Origin: Lactobacillus panisapium
GTDB lineage: Bacteria; Bacillota; Bacilli; Lactobacillales; Lactobacillaceae
DNA length: 64,000 nt
Assembly (NCBI RefSeq): GCF_019469265.1
Contig: NZ_CP048268.1
Span: 348,501 to 412,500, forward strand
Direction: 5' to 3'
The notes below the pieces were generated by a model. That model saw only the letters and a program-made list of their open reading frames with translations. It was not told the DNA's origin and ran no database searches. The position numbers and the translations under genes are program-made. Position 1 is the first letter of the stretch. The number at the start of each line of letters is the position of its first letter. Below, one piece after another: positions 34,383 through 42,556 of the stretch.

Positions 34383-34421
34383 TAACACATCCTTAAAGTG
34401 TAATTTAAGGATGTGTTTTTG
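34383..34421 (+). terminator. Terminator of the short peptide transcript
   Basis: AACACATCCTTAAA pairs with TTTAAGGATGTGTT (14 bp), followed by T-rich sequence. Confidence 0.9.
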
Positions 34422-34649
34422 TATGCGAGAAATAAAAATGCAAATAAAATATACAAGAATATATAAAATAACGAAATCAAGATTTTTGCATGATTAAACT
34501 AAAAAGATAAAAATAATAATGAATGTTCGGATTAAATCCTAAGAGGCAAATAAACTCGCAAGAGCAAGTCTTGTGGTTTGATGACGCCTTTTTTGTAGTT
34601 TGCAAAATAAGAACATTAATTCTGATTTCTAACAGATAATTAGTAATTC

Positions 34650-34707
34650 AAGCTTAAAATACGAATAATTAAGAAAAAAAGTGATCTTTTAAGCTTAAAC
34701 TCCGAAT
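34650..34707 (+). promoter_or_regulatory. Direct repeats before the sugar ABC operon
   Basis: AAGCTTAAAATACGAAT (34650-34666) and AAGCTTAAACTCCGAAT (34691-34707) match at 15 of 17 positions and are 41 bp apart, close to four helical turns. They look like a double operator 96-150 bp before the ATPase gene. Nothing else was found in 34422-34802. Confidence 0.5.
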
Positions 34708-34802
34708 TTTTATTAAGTAAATTAAGTTGTATTCAAGCGATTTTTATCTTAAAATTAGAGGGACAAAAAATTATTTAATACAAGATATAGTGGTGCGAAC
34801 TT

Positions 34803-35888
34803 ATGGATAACAACAAATTCGTTGAAGTGAAAAATCTCAGAAAGGTTTACGATAATGGGCATGAAGCTATTAAGAATGTCAGCTTTTCTGTCAAAAAGGG
34901 GGATCTTGTTTGTCTTCTAGGCCCTTCTGGCTGTGGTAAGACGACAATTTTGAATATGCTGGCAGGTCTGCTCAACCCAACTTCAGGTGAAATTCTCTTT
35001 GATGGTAAGTCAGTGGTGAATGTCGAACCTAAAGATCGACATATTGGCTACGTTTTTCAAAACTATGCATTGTATCCTCATATGACTGTCTTGCAAAACG
35101 TAATGTTTCCATTAATTGTAGGGAAAAATAAAAAGTCTAAGGCGGAAGCCGAGAAAGTCGCACAAAAATATATGGAACTGACGCAAATTACGGAATTGGC
35201 TGATCAAAAGCCAGGCAACTTATCGGGTGGTCAACAGCAACGGGTTGCGATTGCCAGAGCGTTAGTTCAAGAACCCAAAATTTTATTAATGGATGAGCCT
35301 TTAAGTAACCTTGATGCAAGATTACGCTTGAAAATTCGAGAAGAGATTCGCGCTCTAGTTAAATCAGTGGGAATTACAACATTGTTTGTTACTCACGATC
35401 AAGAAGAAGCGTTATCAATTGGTGATAAAATCATTTTATTTAATGACGGCATTATCCAACAAGATGATTTAGGCCAAAACTTTTACTTGGAGCCAAATAA
35501 TTACTTCGTAGCTAACTTTGTTGGCAATCCGGTGATTGATAACTTTAAAGTAACTAAAACTGAAAATGAATTAAAAGCTAACGACTTTACTATTCAATTA
35601 GCTGATTTAAAACAAGCACGATTTAAACGGGAACTACCTGATGGGGAATACACCTTATCGGTTCGACCAGAAAATGTTGTTCTTGCACCAGATGGTTTCT
35701 TGCATGCAACAGTTGATGATATAGAACTAATTGGACGCGAACGAGTATTGAAATTTACTTATGACAACGTTCAAGCACGGTCATTGATTGACTTGGAAGT
35801 ACCGATCAAGCATGGTGATCAGGTTAATCTCACGATGAAATTGGACCGGGTATTTCTATTTACACCTGATGGAGAGCGGGTTTACTAA
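34803..35888 (+). CDS. Sugar ABC transporter ATP-binding protein (MsmK/UgpC type)
   Basis: A 361-residue CUT1-class ATPase: Walker A GPSGCGKT, signature LSGGQQQR, Walker B ILLMDEPLSNLD, H-loop LFVTHDQEEA, then a C-terminal OB-fold regulatory domain (about residues 240-361, LSVRPENVVL). It energises the two permeases encoded next. The stop codon overlaps the start of the permease (TAATG). First gene of an operon ending with the binding lipoprotein at 38907. Confidence 0.93.
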   Translation: MDNNKFVEVKNLRKVYDNGHEAIKNVSFSVKKGDLVCLLGPSGCGKTTILNMLAGLLNPTSGEILFDGKSVVNVEPKDRHIGYVFQNYALYPHMTVLQNVMFPLIVGKNKKSKAEAEKVAQKYMELTQITELADQKPGNLSGGQQQRVAIARALVQEPKILLMDEPLSNLDARLRLKIREEIRALVKSVGITTLFVTHDQEEALSIGDKIILFNDGIIQQDDLGQNFYLEPNNYFVANFVGNPVIDNFKVTKTENELKANDFTIQLADLKQARFKRELPDGEYTLSVRPENVVLAPDGFLHATVDDIELIGRERVLKFTYDNVQARSLIDLEVPIKHGDQVNLTMKLDRVFLFTPDGERVY

Positions 35889-36754
35889 TGAAAACTAATC
35901 AGAAAAAAGCGTGGCTTTTTTTAGCGCCAACAATCATTTTTGTCACTTTATTTAGTATTTATCCTATCCTGCGGGCTTTTGGCATGAGTTTTCAAAGCGG
36001 GTCACTCATTGATTTGACTTGGACGGGATTTAACAACTATAAGTATATTTTTAATGATCCAGAATTCTGGTTGGCAATTAAGAATACTTTGTTATATGCA
36101 ATAATTTCCGTTCCGGTGGGGTTAGCAATTTCGATTATGCTTGCCTGGATTATTTTTGACAAAGTTAAGCATAAGTCGTTGTTTGAAACAACCTTCTTTA
36201 TGCCATATGTTACTTCAACTATCGCGATTGGGATTGTCTTCCGTTACATTTTTAACGGTGATTATGGCATGTTGAATTTCTTATTAAGAAGTCTCCATTT
36301 GCCAGCACCTGATTGGATTGATGACCCGGCAATGTCACTGACCACGATTATCATTTTTGGTATCTGGTCATCGCTGGCTTTCAATATTGTAATCTTGATG
36401 GGTGCACTTAGAAATATTGACCCTAATTTTTATACGATTGCAGATATGTATGGGGCTAGTGGTAAGGATAAGTTCTGGAAGATTACAATGCCGGAATTAG
36501 TGCCAACGATTGCCTTTTTACTAACGATGAATATTATTGGGGCATTTAAAATCTACACGTCAGTGTATGCGCTGTTTAACGGGCAAGCTGGAGTCGGTAA
36601 TTCCGGTACGACGGCAGTCTTTTATATTTACAATAAGTTCCAAACCGTTGGTACTCCAGGAGTGGCCATGGCCGCAACAGTGATCTTATTCCTGATTATT
36701 TTATTTGCTACTTTCTTGCAACGCAAAATGATGAAGAAGATAGGAGAAAATTAA
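35888..36754 (+). CDS. Sugar ABC transporter permease (UgpA/MalF type)
   Basis: A 288-residue permease with six predicted membrane helices. The EAA-loop region is YTIADMYGASGKDKFWKITMPELVP. It overlaps the ATPase gene by one base and is followed at once by the partner permease. It forms a heterodimeric channel for a carbohydrate or glycerol-phosphate-like compound. Confidence 0.92.
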   Translation: MKTNQKKAWLFLAPTIIFVTLFSIYPILRAFGMSFQSGSLIDLTWTGFNNYKYIFNDPEFWLAIKNTLLYAIISVPVGLAISIMLAWIIFDKVKHKSLFETTFFMPYVTSTIAIGIVFRYIFNGDYGMLNFLLRSLHLPAPDWIDDPAMSLTTIIIFGIWSSLAFNIVILMGALRNIDPNFYTIADMYGASGKDKFWKITMPELVPTIAFLLTMNIIGAFKIYTSVYALFNGQAGVGNSGTTAVFYIYNKFQTVGTPGVAMAATVILFLIILFATFLQRKMMKKIGEN

Positions 36755-37579
36755 ATGAAACGAATTCGCTTAGGAGTCATATTCAGTTACATTATTTTGT
36801 TCATCTTTGCCTTCATTACGGTTTTTCCATTTATCTACATGATTTTGGGCGGACTAATGAATTTTCAGGAAACAACCTCAATTCCGCCAACGCTCATTCC
36901 GCATCATTTCGAATGGGGTAACTATGCGAAAGTCTTCGCTCGGGCGCCATTTGCCAGATACTTTTTCAATACGGTCTTAACCGCCTCAATTACTACGCTG
37001 GTCAGCTTATTTAATTCGCTGCTTGGAGCGTTTGCGATGGTTAACTTACGCTTTAAGGGTAAGGGCGTTGTTCAGATGGTAATGCTCTCCTTATTGATGG
37101 TTCCCGGTGAAGCAATTATCTTTACCAATTACAATACGATTGCACATATGGGTCTACTTAATACCTATATTGGTCTGGTTTTACCATTCTTAACGTCCAT
37201 CTTTTATATGTATTATTTACAAAGCTACTTTGGTTCCATTTCGGAAACAATTTATAAAGCTGCCATGATTGATGGTGCAAGTGATTGGGACTACATTTGG
37301 AAAATTTTGGTGCCAATGTCTAAAAGTGGTCTTTTCACTGTAGGACTTTTGAGCTTTATCTCAGGCTGGAATTCCTTCTTGTGGCCACTACTTGTGACTA
37401 ACGAAGATACAATGCGCCTTCTTAACAATGGTCTTTCAGCTTTTGCCTCTGATGCTGGTAGTGAAACCCAATTGCAATTAGCAGCGGCAACTTTAACGGT
37501 TGTTCCAATCCTAATTTTGTACTTTATCTTTAGAAAGCAAATTATTAAGGGGGTAGTTCGTAATGACCTCAAAGGCTAA
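36755..37579 (+). CDS. Sugar ABC transporter permease (UgpE/MalG type)
   Basis: A 274-residue permease with six membrane helices and the coupling loop IYKAAMIDGASDWDYIWKILVPMSK. It abuts the previous gene and its last 17 bases overlap the metallo-hydrolase gene. The pair fits the CUT1 group (G3P/maltose-type). Confidence 0.92.
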   Translation: MKRIRLGVIFSYIILFIFAFITVFPFIYMILGGLMNFQETTSIPPTLIPHHFEWGNYAKVFARAPFARYFFNTVLTASITTLVSLFNSLLGAFAMVNLRFKGKGVVQMVMLSLLMVPGEAIIFTNYNTIAHMGLLNTYIGLVLPFLTSIFYMYYLQSYFGSISETIYKAAMIDGASDWDYIWKILVPMSKSGLFTVGLLSFISGWNSFLWPLLVTNEDTMRLLNNGLSAFASDAGSETQLQLAAATLTVVPILILYFIFRKQIIKGVVRNDLKG

Positions 37580-38858
37580 GACCACAATTACCTTTTATAA
37601 CGGTCTGACAACAATTGGCGGACCAATGATTGAAGTGGCTTACCGCCGCTCCCATGTGTTGTTTGACCTCGGCGAAGTCTATCGTCCAGAACTTGCTTTA
37701 CCCGATGAAAAATATGAAACATTGGTCAAGCATCAACTGATTGGGGATGTTCCCAATTTTTACGATCCTGCAATTACGGGTAAACCAATTGATCATGAGC
37801 GCTGGGAACATGCGGCAGCATACATGTCACATTTACATCTTGACCATAGTAAGGCAATGAATTTTTTGGCGCCAGAAATTCCACTTTATGCTGGGCCAAT
37901 TACGGCACAGATGATGCCGGCACTAAATGAACATGGTGATTTTCTTTTGCCAGCTTCTGGCCATTCTTCAAGCTATGTAAGACCAATCATTGCTGCTAAA
38001 TATCAACAGCCAATCCAAGTCGGTGACATTACGCTGGAAATATGGCCTAGTGATCACGATGCGTATGGGGCAACAGGATTGATTATTAGCACACCGGATA
38101 AGCGAATAGCTTACACAGGAGATATTAGGTTGCACGGGTATCATCCTGATTGGGTACACGCCTACTTAGCTGCTGCCAAAAACTGTGATGCACTGATTAT
38201 TGAAGGTACGGGCGTTTCTTGGCCGGAAGAAAAAAGTGCTGCAAGTAGCGAAGAATTTACTGGTCCAAAAAATGAGCGGGAATTGACTGCTGAAATTGTT
38301 CAATTGCAACAGGATAACCCACATAAGCAGATTACTTTTAATACTTACCCAACTAATGTTGAACGGCTCTTACGCATTATCGCCGATTCGCCGCGCCAGG
38401 TTGTTTTATATGCGCAGCGGGCACATTTGCTTAAGGAAAGTATTGAGCAGGATTACCCCTACTACTACTTGCCAGGGGATAAAATATTCACAGATTTGAA
38501 ACCGGAATTAGCAGTTTCGTATGATGAACTGTTAAATGATGATCATGAATACCTCTGGCAAGCAGTTGGGAATTATGCCAATTTGCAAAAAGGCGGAATC
38601 TATATTCACTCTAACGCTGAACCGTTAGGTGATTTTGATCCGGCATATAAGCCTTTCTTGCAAGATTTAGCCCATAATGAAATTGAGTTCAAAGACTTGC
38701 GTTGTTCCGGTCATGCAGACGAAATGGAACTCAAAGAAATTATTAAAGAGGTTCAACCAGCAAAATTGATTCCGGTGCACACATTGCATCCGGAGCTGGA
38801 AGAGAACCCATTCGGAGAACGGATTTTACCGAAGCGTAATGAAACAATCACGCTTTAG
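37563..38858 (+). CDS. RNase J-like metallo-beta-lactamase-fold hydrolase
   Basis: A 431-residue protein with the MBL core motif SHLHLDHSKAM (HxHxDH), a downstream SDHDAYGATG segment and GDIRLHG, followed by a beta-CASP-type region and the C-terminal RNase J-like element CSGHADEMELKEIIKEVQPAKLIPVHTLHP. It is encoded inside an ABC sugar operon (17-base overlap with the permease, 48 bases before the binding protein), so it probably serves the imported compound, perhaps as a phosphodiesterase, or has a regulatory nuclease role. It is shorter than a housekeeping RNase J (about 550 residues). Function is inferred only. Confidence 0.72.
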   Translation: MTSKAKTTITFYNGLTTIGGPMIEVAYRRSHVLFDLGEVYRPELALPDEKYETLVKHQLIGDVPNFYDPAITGKPIDHERWEHAAAYMSHLHLDHSKAMNFLAPEIPLYAGPITAQMMPALNEHGDFLLPASGHSSSYVRPIIAAKYQQPIQVGDITLEIWPSDHDAYGATGLIISTPDKRIAYTGDIRLHGYHPDWVHAYLAAAKNCDALIIEGTGVSWPEEKSAASSEEFTGPKNERELTAEIVQLQQDNPHKQITFNTYPTNVERLLRIIADSPRQVVLYAQRAHLLKESIEQDYPYYYLPGDKIFTDLKPELAVSYDELLNDDHEYLWQAVGNYANLQKGGIYIHSNAEPLGDFDPAYKPFLQDLAHNEIEFKDLRCSGHADEMELKEIIKEVQPAKLIPVHTLHPELEENPFGERILPKRNETITL

Positions 38859-38906
38859 TTAATCAAAAAATTGTTGTTTAGTTTTTATTTTTGGGAGGTT
38901 TACCAA

Positions 38907-40217
38907 ATGAAGTTTAGTAAGAAGCTTGCTGCAGCTTTTGCTGTTGGTTTGACACTGGTAGGTACTGCTGCTTGTTCGAATGGTGGAAATAGTTCTTCAT
39001 CATCATCGTCTAGTAGTTCAGCTAAGATTACCAAGGTGAAAAAGAATACCAATATTGTATTCTGGCATGGCATGACAGGTGTTCAGCAAGAAACCTTAAA
39101 GGAATTGACCAAGGAATTCGAAAAGGATAATCCAAAGATTAAGGTCAAATTGGAAAATCAAGGTGCATACCCTGACTTGCAGGCAAAGATTAATTCAACT
39201 TTGCAGTCACCAAGCAACTTGCCAACCATCACGCAGGCATATCCTGACTGGCTTTACACAGCAGCCAAGAACAAAATGCTTGTTAACTTAACACCATACA
39301 TCAACAGTAAAGAAGTAGGTTGGGGTAGTAGTGATGCTTCTAACATTAAGACTGCTCTTTTAGATGGTGCCAAGATTGAAGGTACACAATATGGTATTCC
39401 ATTTAACAAGTCGATTGAAACTTTGACTTATAATGCTGATATATTCAAGAAGTATGGTATTAAGAAGGCTCCTACAACAATGGCTGAATTGAAGGAGGAT
39501 GCTGAAACAATCTACAAGAAGAGTAATCACAAAGTTGTTGGTGCTGGCTTTGATTCATTATCAAACTACTACACTTTGGGAATGAAAAACGAAGGTGTCG
39601 ACTTCTCAAGCAAGATTGACTTTGCTGGTGCTACTTCGAAGAAAGTAATTAATTACTATGCTGACGGTATTAAGGCCGGTTACTTTAGAGTAGCTGGTTC
39701 AGAACACTATCTTTCAGGACCATTTGCTAACCAAAAGGTGGCAATGTTTATTGGTACTTCAGCTGGTGAAGGTTTCGTTAAGCAAGGCGTTGGCAACAAG
39801 TTTACTTATGATGTTGCTCCTCGTCCTGGCAAATACACGATGTCACAAGGTACAGATATTTACATGTTTAACCATGCTTCTGCAGACCAAAAAGCAGCTG
39901 CATTTACTTACATTAAGTTTTTAGTTTCAAAATCTAGTCAACTTAAGTGGGCTAACGCAACTGGCTACATTCCAGTTAACAATGCTGCCGCTGATTCAGC
40001 TGAATACAAGGATAATAAGAAGATTAAGCTTCCAGCTAAGTTAGAAGATGCCATGAAGAACCTTTACAGTGTTCCAGTTGTTAAGGATGCTGGTGCTGCA
40101 TATGGTCAACTTAATCCAATTATGCAAAATATTTTAGCTGCTGCCCAGAAGAAGCAAAATGTGAATAGTGCAATTAATTCAGGCAAAGCAAAATTTGATG
40201 CTGCTTGGAAACAATAA
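38907..40217 (+). CDS. Extracellular sugar-binding lipoprotein (UgpB type)
   Basis: A 436-residue lipoprotein with signal MKFSKKLAAAFAVGLTLVG and lipobox TAAC (Cys24), then a Ser-rich linker and a family-1 solute-binding domain (IVFWHGMTGVQQETL, NLPTITQAYPDWLY, TMAELKEDAETIYKK). The start is set at 38907, where GGGAGG is eight bases upstream. It is last in the ABC operon and feeds the two permeases. A close paralogue lies at 44320. Confidence 0.93.
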   Translation: MKFSKKLAAAFAVGLTLVGTAACSNGGNSSSSSSSSSSAKITKVKKNTNIVFWHGMTGVQQETLKELTKEFEKDNPKIKVKLENQGAYPDLQAKINSTLQSPSNLPTITQAYPDWLYTAAKNKMLVNLTPYINSKEVGWGSSDASNIKTALLDGAKIEGTQYGIPFNKSIETLTYNADIFKKYGIKKAPTTMAELKEDAETIYKKSNHKVVGAGFDSLSNYYTLGMKNEGVDFSSKIDFAGATSKKVINYYADGIKAGYFRVAGSEHYLSGPFANQKVAMFIGTSAGEGFVKQGVGNKFTYDVAPRPGKYTMSQGTDIYMFNHASADQKAAAFTYIKFLVSKSSQLKWANATGYIPVNNAAADSAEYKDNKKIKLPAKLEDAMKNLYSVPVVKDAGAAYGQLNPIMQNILAAAQKKQNVNSAINSGKAKFDAAWKQ

Positions 40218-40239
40218 AAACTAAATAGCAAGATTACTT

Positions 40240-40274
40240 AAAAAGGATTTGTCGTAGATGACAAATCCTTTTTT
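40240..40274. terminator. Terminator between binding protein and LysR gene
   Basis: AAAAAGGATTTGTC pairs with GACAAATCCTTTTTT; it can serve both convergent genes. Confidence 0.88.
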
Positions 40275-40276
40275 GT

Positions 40277-41188
40277 TTACCACTGGGTTTTTGAAATATT
40301 AATTGCTTGAGCAATATATTGGTTGATTTTATTAATATTGTTCTTTTTGTCAGAATTGACTAAAGATAGTATCCCATAAGACAGTCGTTGTTCAGTATTT
40401 AAAGGAATATATCTTAAATCTGTATCATCTTTATTGTACAGAATGCTTGGAACGATACCAATCCCCATTTTGGCCCGAACATAGGCAATTAAAATTGAGG
40501 AGTCAATCTCCTCATGAAAGTTAATATCAGTGTCGCTACTCTGCATGCTAAACTTCAGACTTTCAATAGCAGGAAAATTATCGTGTCCATTCCATAAATA
40601 GACTCGTCGATTGGCAAGATCATGAAAATTAATGCTGCTTTTAACAAAAAGACTATCTCCTTGATAAACAACGACTGAAAATCCTTTTTTGAGTATTTCC
40701 TGGTATCGTGTCTCTTCTTTTTCGTGAATAATATCCTTTTGCATTAGCATTAAATCAATGGTTCCATCGCTGATTAATTTATTAATGTTTTGTTCCTGCC
40801 CCGGATCAACAAAAAATGGTACTAGTTCGAGATTGGTCTGGGTATTAATCAATCTAAGCGCTACTGGTAACCACTTCTTTTCAAAGGGTAAATCTGTATA
40901 ACCCATCTTGATTTTTGGTCTGGTAATATTTCTACTTTGGCGCAAGTTCTGAATTGTGTCATCAATTTCTGCGGCAGATAAAACCATTTGATTATAAAAA
41001 ATTTTCCCTTTTTCGGTTAGGATTATTTGATGATATTTACGGTCAAATAGTTTAACCTGAATTTCTTTTTCCAAATTCTTAATATTCTTGGAAACTGTGG
41101 ATTGAGAAAGATACATATTGTGGGCAGATTGGGTGAAGTTAAGTGTTTTGGCAAGAGATAAGAAACACTTAATTTGGGTAGAATTCAT
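40277..41188 (-). CDS. LysR-family transcriptional regulator
   Basis: A 303-residue LTTR: the N-terminal winged helix is MNSTQIKCFLSLAKTLNFTQ with YLSQSTVSKNIKNLEKEI as recognition helix, and residues 90-300 form the two-lobed effector-binding domain. It is divergent from the MFS-flavoenzyme pair with 112 bp between start codons, so that operon is its likely target. The effector is unknown, presumably the compound handled by the flavoenzyme. Confidence 0.92.
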   Translation of the reverse strand: MNSTQIKCFLSLAKTLNFTQSAHNMYLSQSTVSKNIKNLEKEIQVKLFDRKYHQIILTEKGKIFYNQMVLSAAEIDDTIQNLRQSRNITRPKIKMGYTDLPFEKKWLPVALRLINTQTNLELVPFFVDPGQEQNINKLISDGTIDLMLMQKDIIHEKEETRYQEILKKGFSVVVYQGDSLFVKSSINFHDLANRRVYLWNGHDNFPAIESLKFSMQSSDTDINFHEEIDSSILIAYVRAKMGIGIVPSILYNKDDTDLRYIPLNTEQRLSYGILSLVNSDKKNNINKINQYIAQAINISKTQW

Positions 41189-41208
41189 TGATCATTATTC
41201 CTATTCGT

Positions 41209-41246
41209 CATAGTGCTATTCGGTATTTAGTTCATCATAACGCTAT
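41209..41246 (+). promoter_or_regulatory. Candidate LysR operator: two CATAnnGCTAT sites
   Basis: CATAGTGCTAT (41209-41219) and CATAACGCTAT (41236-41246) repeat 27 bp apart in the divergent region; each core (ATAG-n2-CTAT type) is a small palindrome of LTTR character. Confidence 0.5.
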
Positions 41247-41300
41247 CATTAGTTTATTATCAAGCTGTACTCAATGAAGTTTAAAAGATGAGGTGATCTA

Positions 41301-42545
41301 ATGAGTAAGCAAAAAAGGAATATTAGACCGTGGATAGTCATGTGTTGCATTGGGCTAATTTCTGCTGCCTGTTTAGGTTCCAGTATGGTTTTGATGGGTT
41401 CGTTTTTGGCTCCTTTGAGTCAAACGCTTCATACTAAAGTATCTACGCTATCTTACTACTATACAGTTTTAGTTTTAACGATGGCGGTTATGACACCTAA
41501 TGTTCCTAAAATTTTGGCTAAAGTGAATAATAAAATCTTATATACAATTGCTAGTTTAGCCGTTGCCGTCAGTCTAGCCCTGATGCCGCATTTTACTAGC
41601 ATCTGGTTCTTTTTTATTATTGCTGTGATTATTGGCGTCGCAATCTCCTTTATGTCATTTACTCCTGTCGGAATATTGCTTGATAATTGGTTTGCGGAAA
41701 AAGCAGGTTTTGCAATCGGCTTATGCTGGGCAATCACATCTGTTTTTCAAGGAATTATGAGTCCTATTTTGTCTATTTTAATTGCCAAAATGGGATGGCA
41801 AGCAAGTTTAACCTTACTTGCACTGATTGTTGCTATCTTAAGCATTCCCTGTGCATTGTTTGGGATTAACTTTACCCCAGCACAAGAAGGGCGTAAGCCA
41901 TATGGTGATAATGAAACAGCCAAAAAGCCTTCTGCAGAAAAAGTGTCAACTGTTTCTAATCATGAATTATTTAAATCAGCGACTTTCTGGATTTTGCTGG
42001 TTATTGTGATTTTGTTACAATTTCCGGCCGTATTAAATCAAATGTTTCCAACTTATGCTGTTTCAGCTGGCTTTAGTGGTGCTGTCGGTGGCCTGATGGT
42101 CACGTCGGCAATGATCTTTGATATCTTTTTAAATCCACTGGTTGGCTCGACCTGTGATAAATATGGGGCTGAAAAAGCAAGTATTGTCTGGCTAGCGATC
42201 TCAGTCATTTCATACGGGTTGTTGATTATGGCTACTAAGACGCACTCCGCCAATTTGGCAATTATTAGTGCAGGAATTAATGATATTTTTTACGTTTATT
42301 TGGGAACAGGAATCACTACGATTGCGACAGCAGCTTTAGGTAAAAGAGCTTTTGCTAAAGGTTTTTCCTACATTAACTCAATTGCTTTTTTAATTGGTGC
42401 GTTTGCAATGCCAGTTAATAACCTGATTGCCGAAAAGTTTGGTGGTTTCATAGCCGTTTATCTTTTCTTTGCGGTAATTGCTCTAATCATCATGTTGTTA
42501 ATTGTAGTAATTTCAAGAAATCATTTTGATCAAGGAAGTAATTAA
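41301..42545 (+). CDS. MFS transporter (OFA-like carboxylate family)
   Basis: A 414-residue transporter with about twelve membrane helices and a hydrophilic central loop (about residues 195-218, KPYGDNETAKKPSAEKVS). Layout and sequence are like MFS carriers of small organic acids. It has GAGGTGA upstream of ATG and lies 11 bases before the flavoenzyme gene, so it probably imports (or exchanges) that enzyme's substrate and product. Confidence 0.87.
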   Translation: MSKQKRNIRPWIVMCCIGLISAACLGSSMVLMGSFLAPLSQTLHTKVSTLSYYYTVLVLTMAVMTPNVPKILAKVNNKILYTIASLAVAVSLALMPHFTSIWFFFIIAVIIGVAISFMSFTPVGILLDNWFAEKAGFAIGLCWAITSVFQGIMSPILSILIAKMGWQASLTLLALIVAILSIPCALFGINFTPAQEGRKPYGDNETAKKPSAEKVSTVSNHELFKSATFWILLVIVILLQFPAVLNQMFPTYAVSAGFSGAVGGLMVTSAMIFDIFLNPLVGSTCDKYGAEKASIVWLAISVISYGLLIMATKTHSANLAIISAGINDIFYVYLGTGITTIATAALGKRAFAKGFSYINSIAFLIGAFAMPVNNLIAEKFGGFIAVYLFFAVIALIIMLLIVVISRNHFDQGSN

Positions 42546-42556
42546 GAGGTAGTTCA

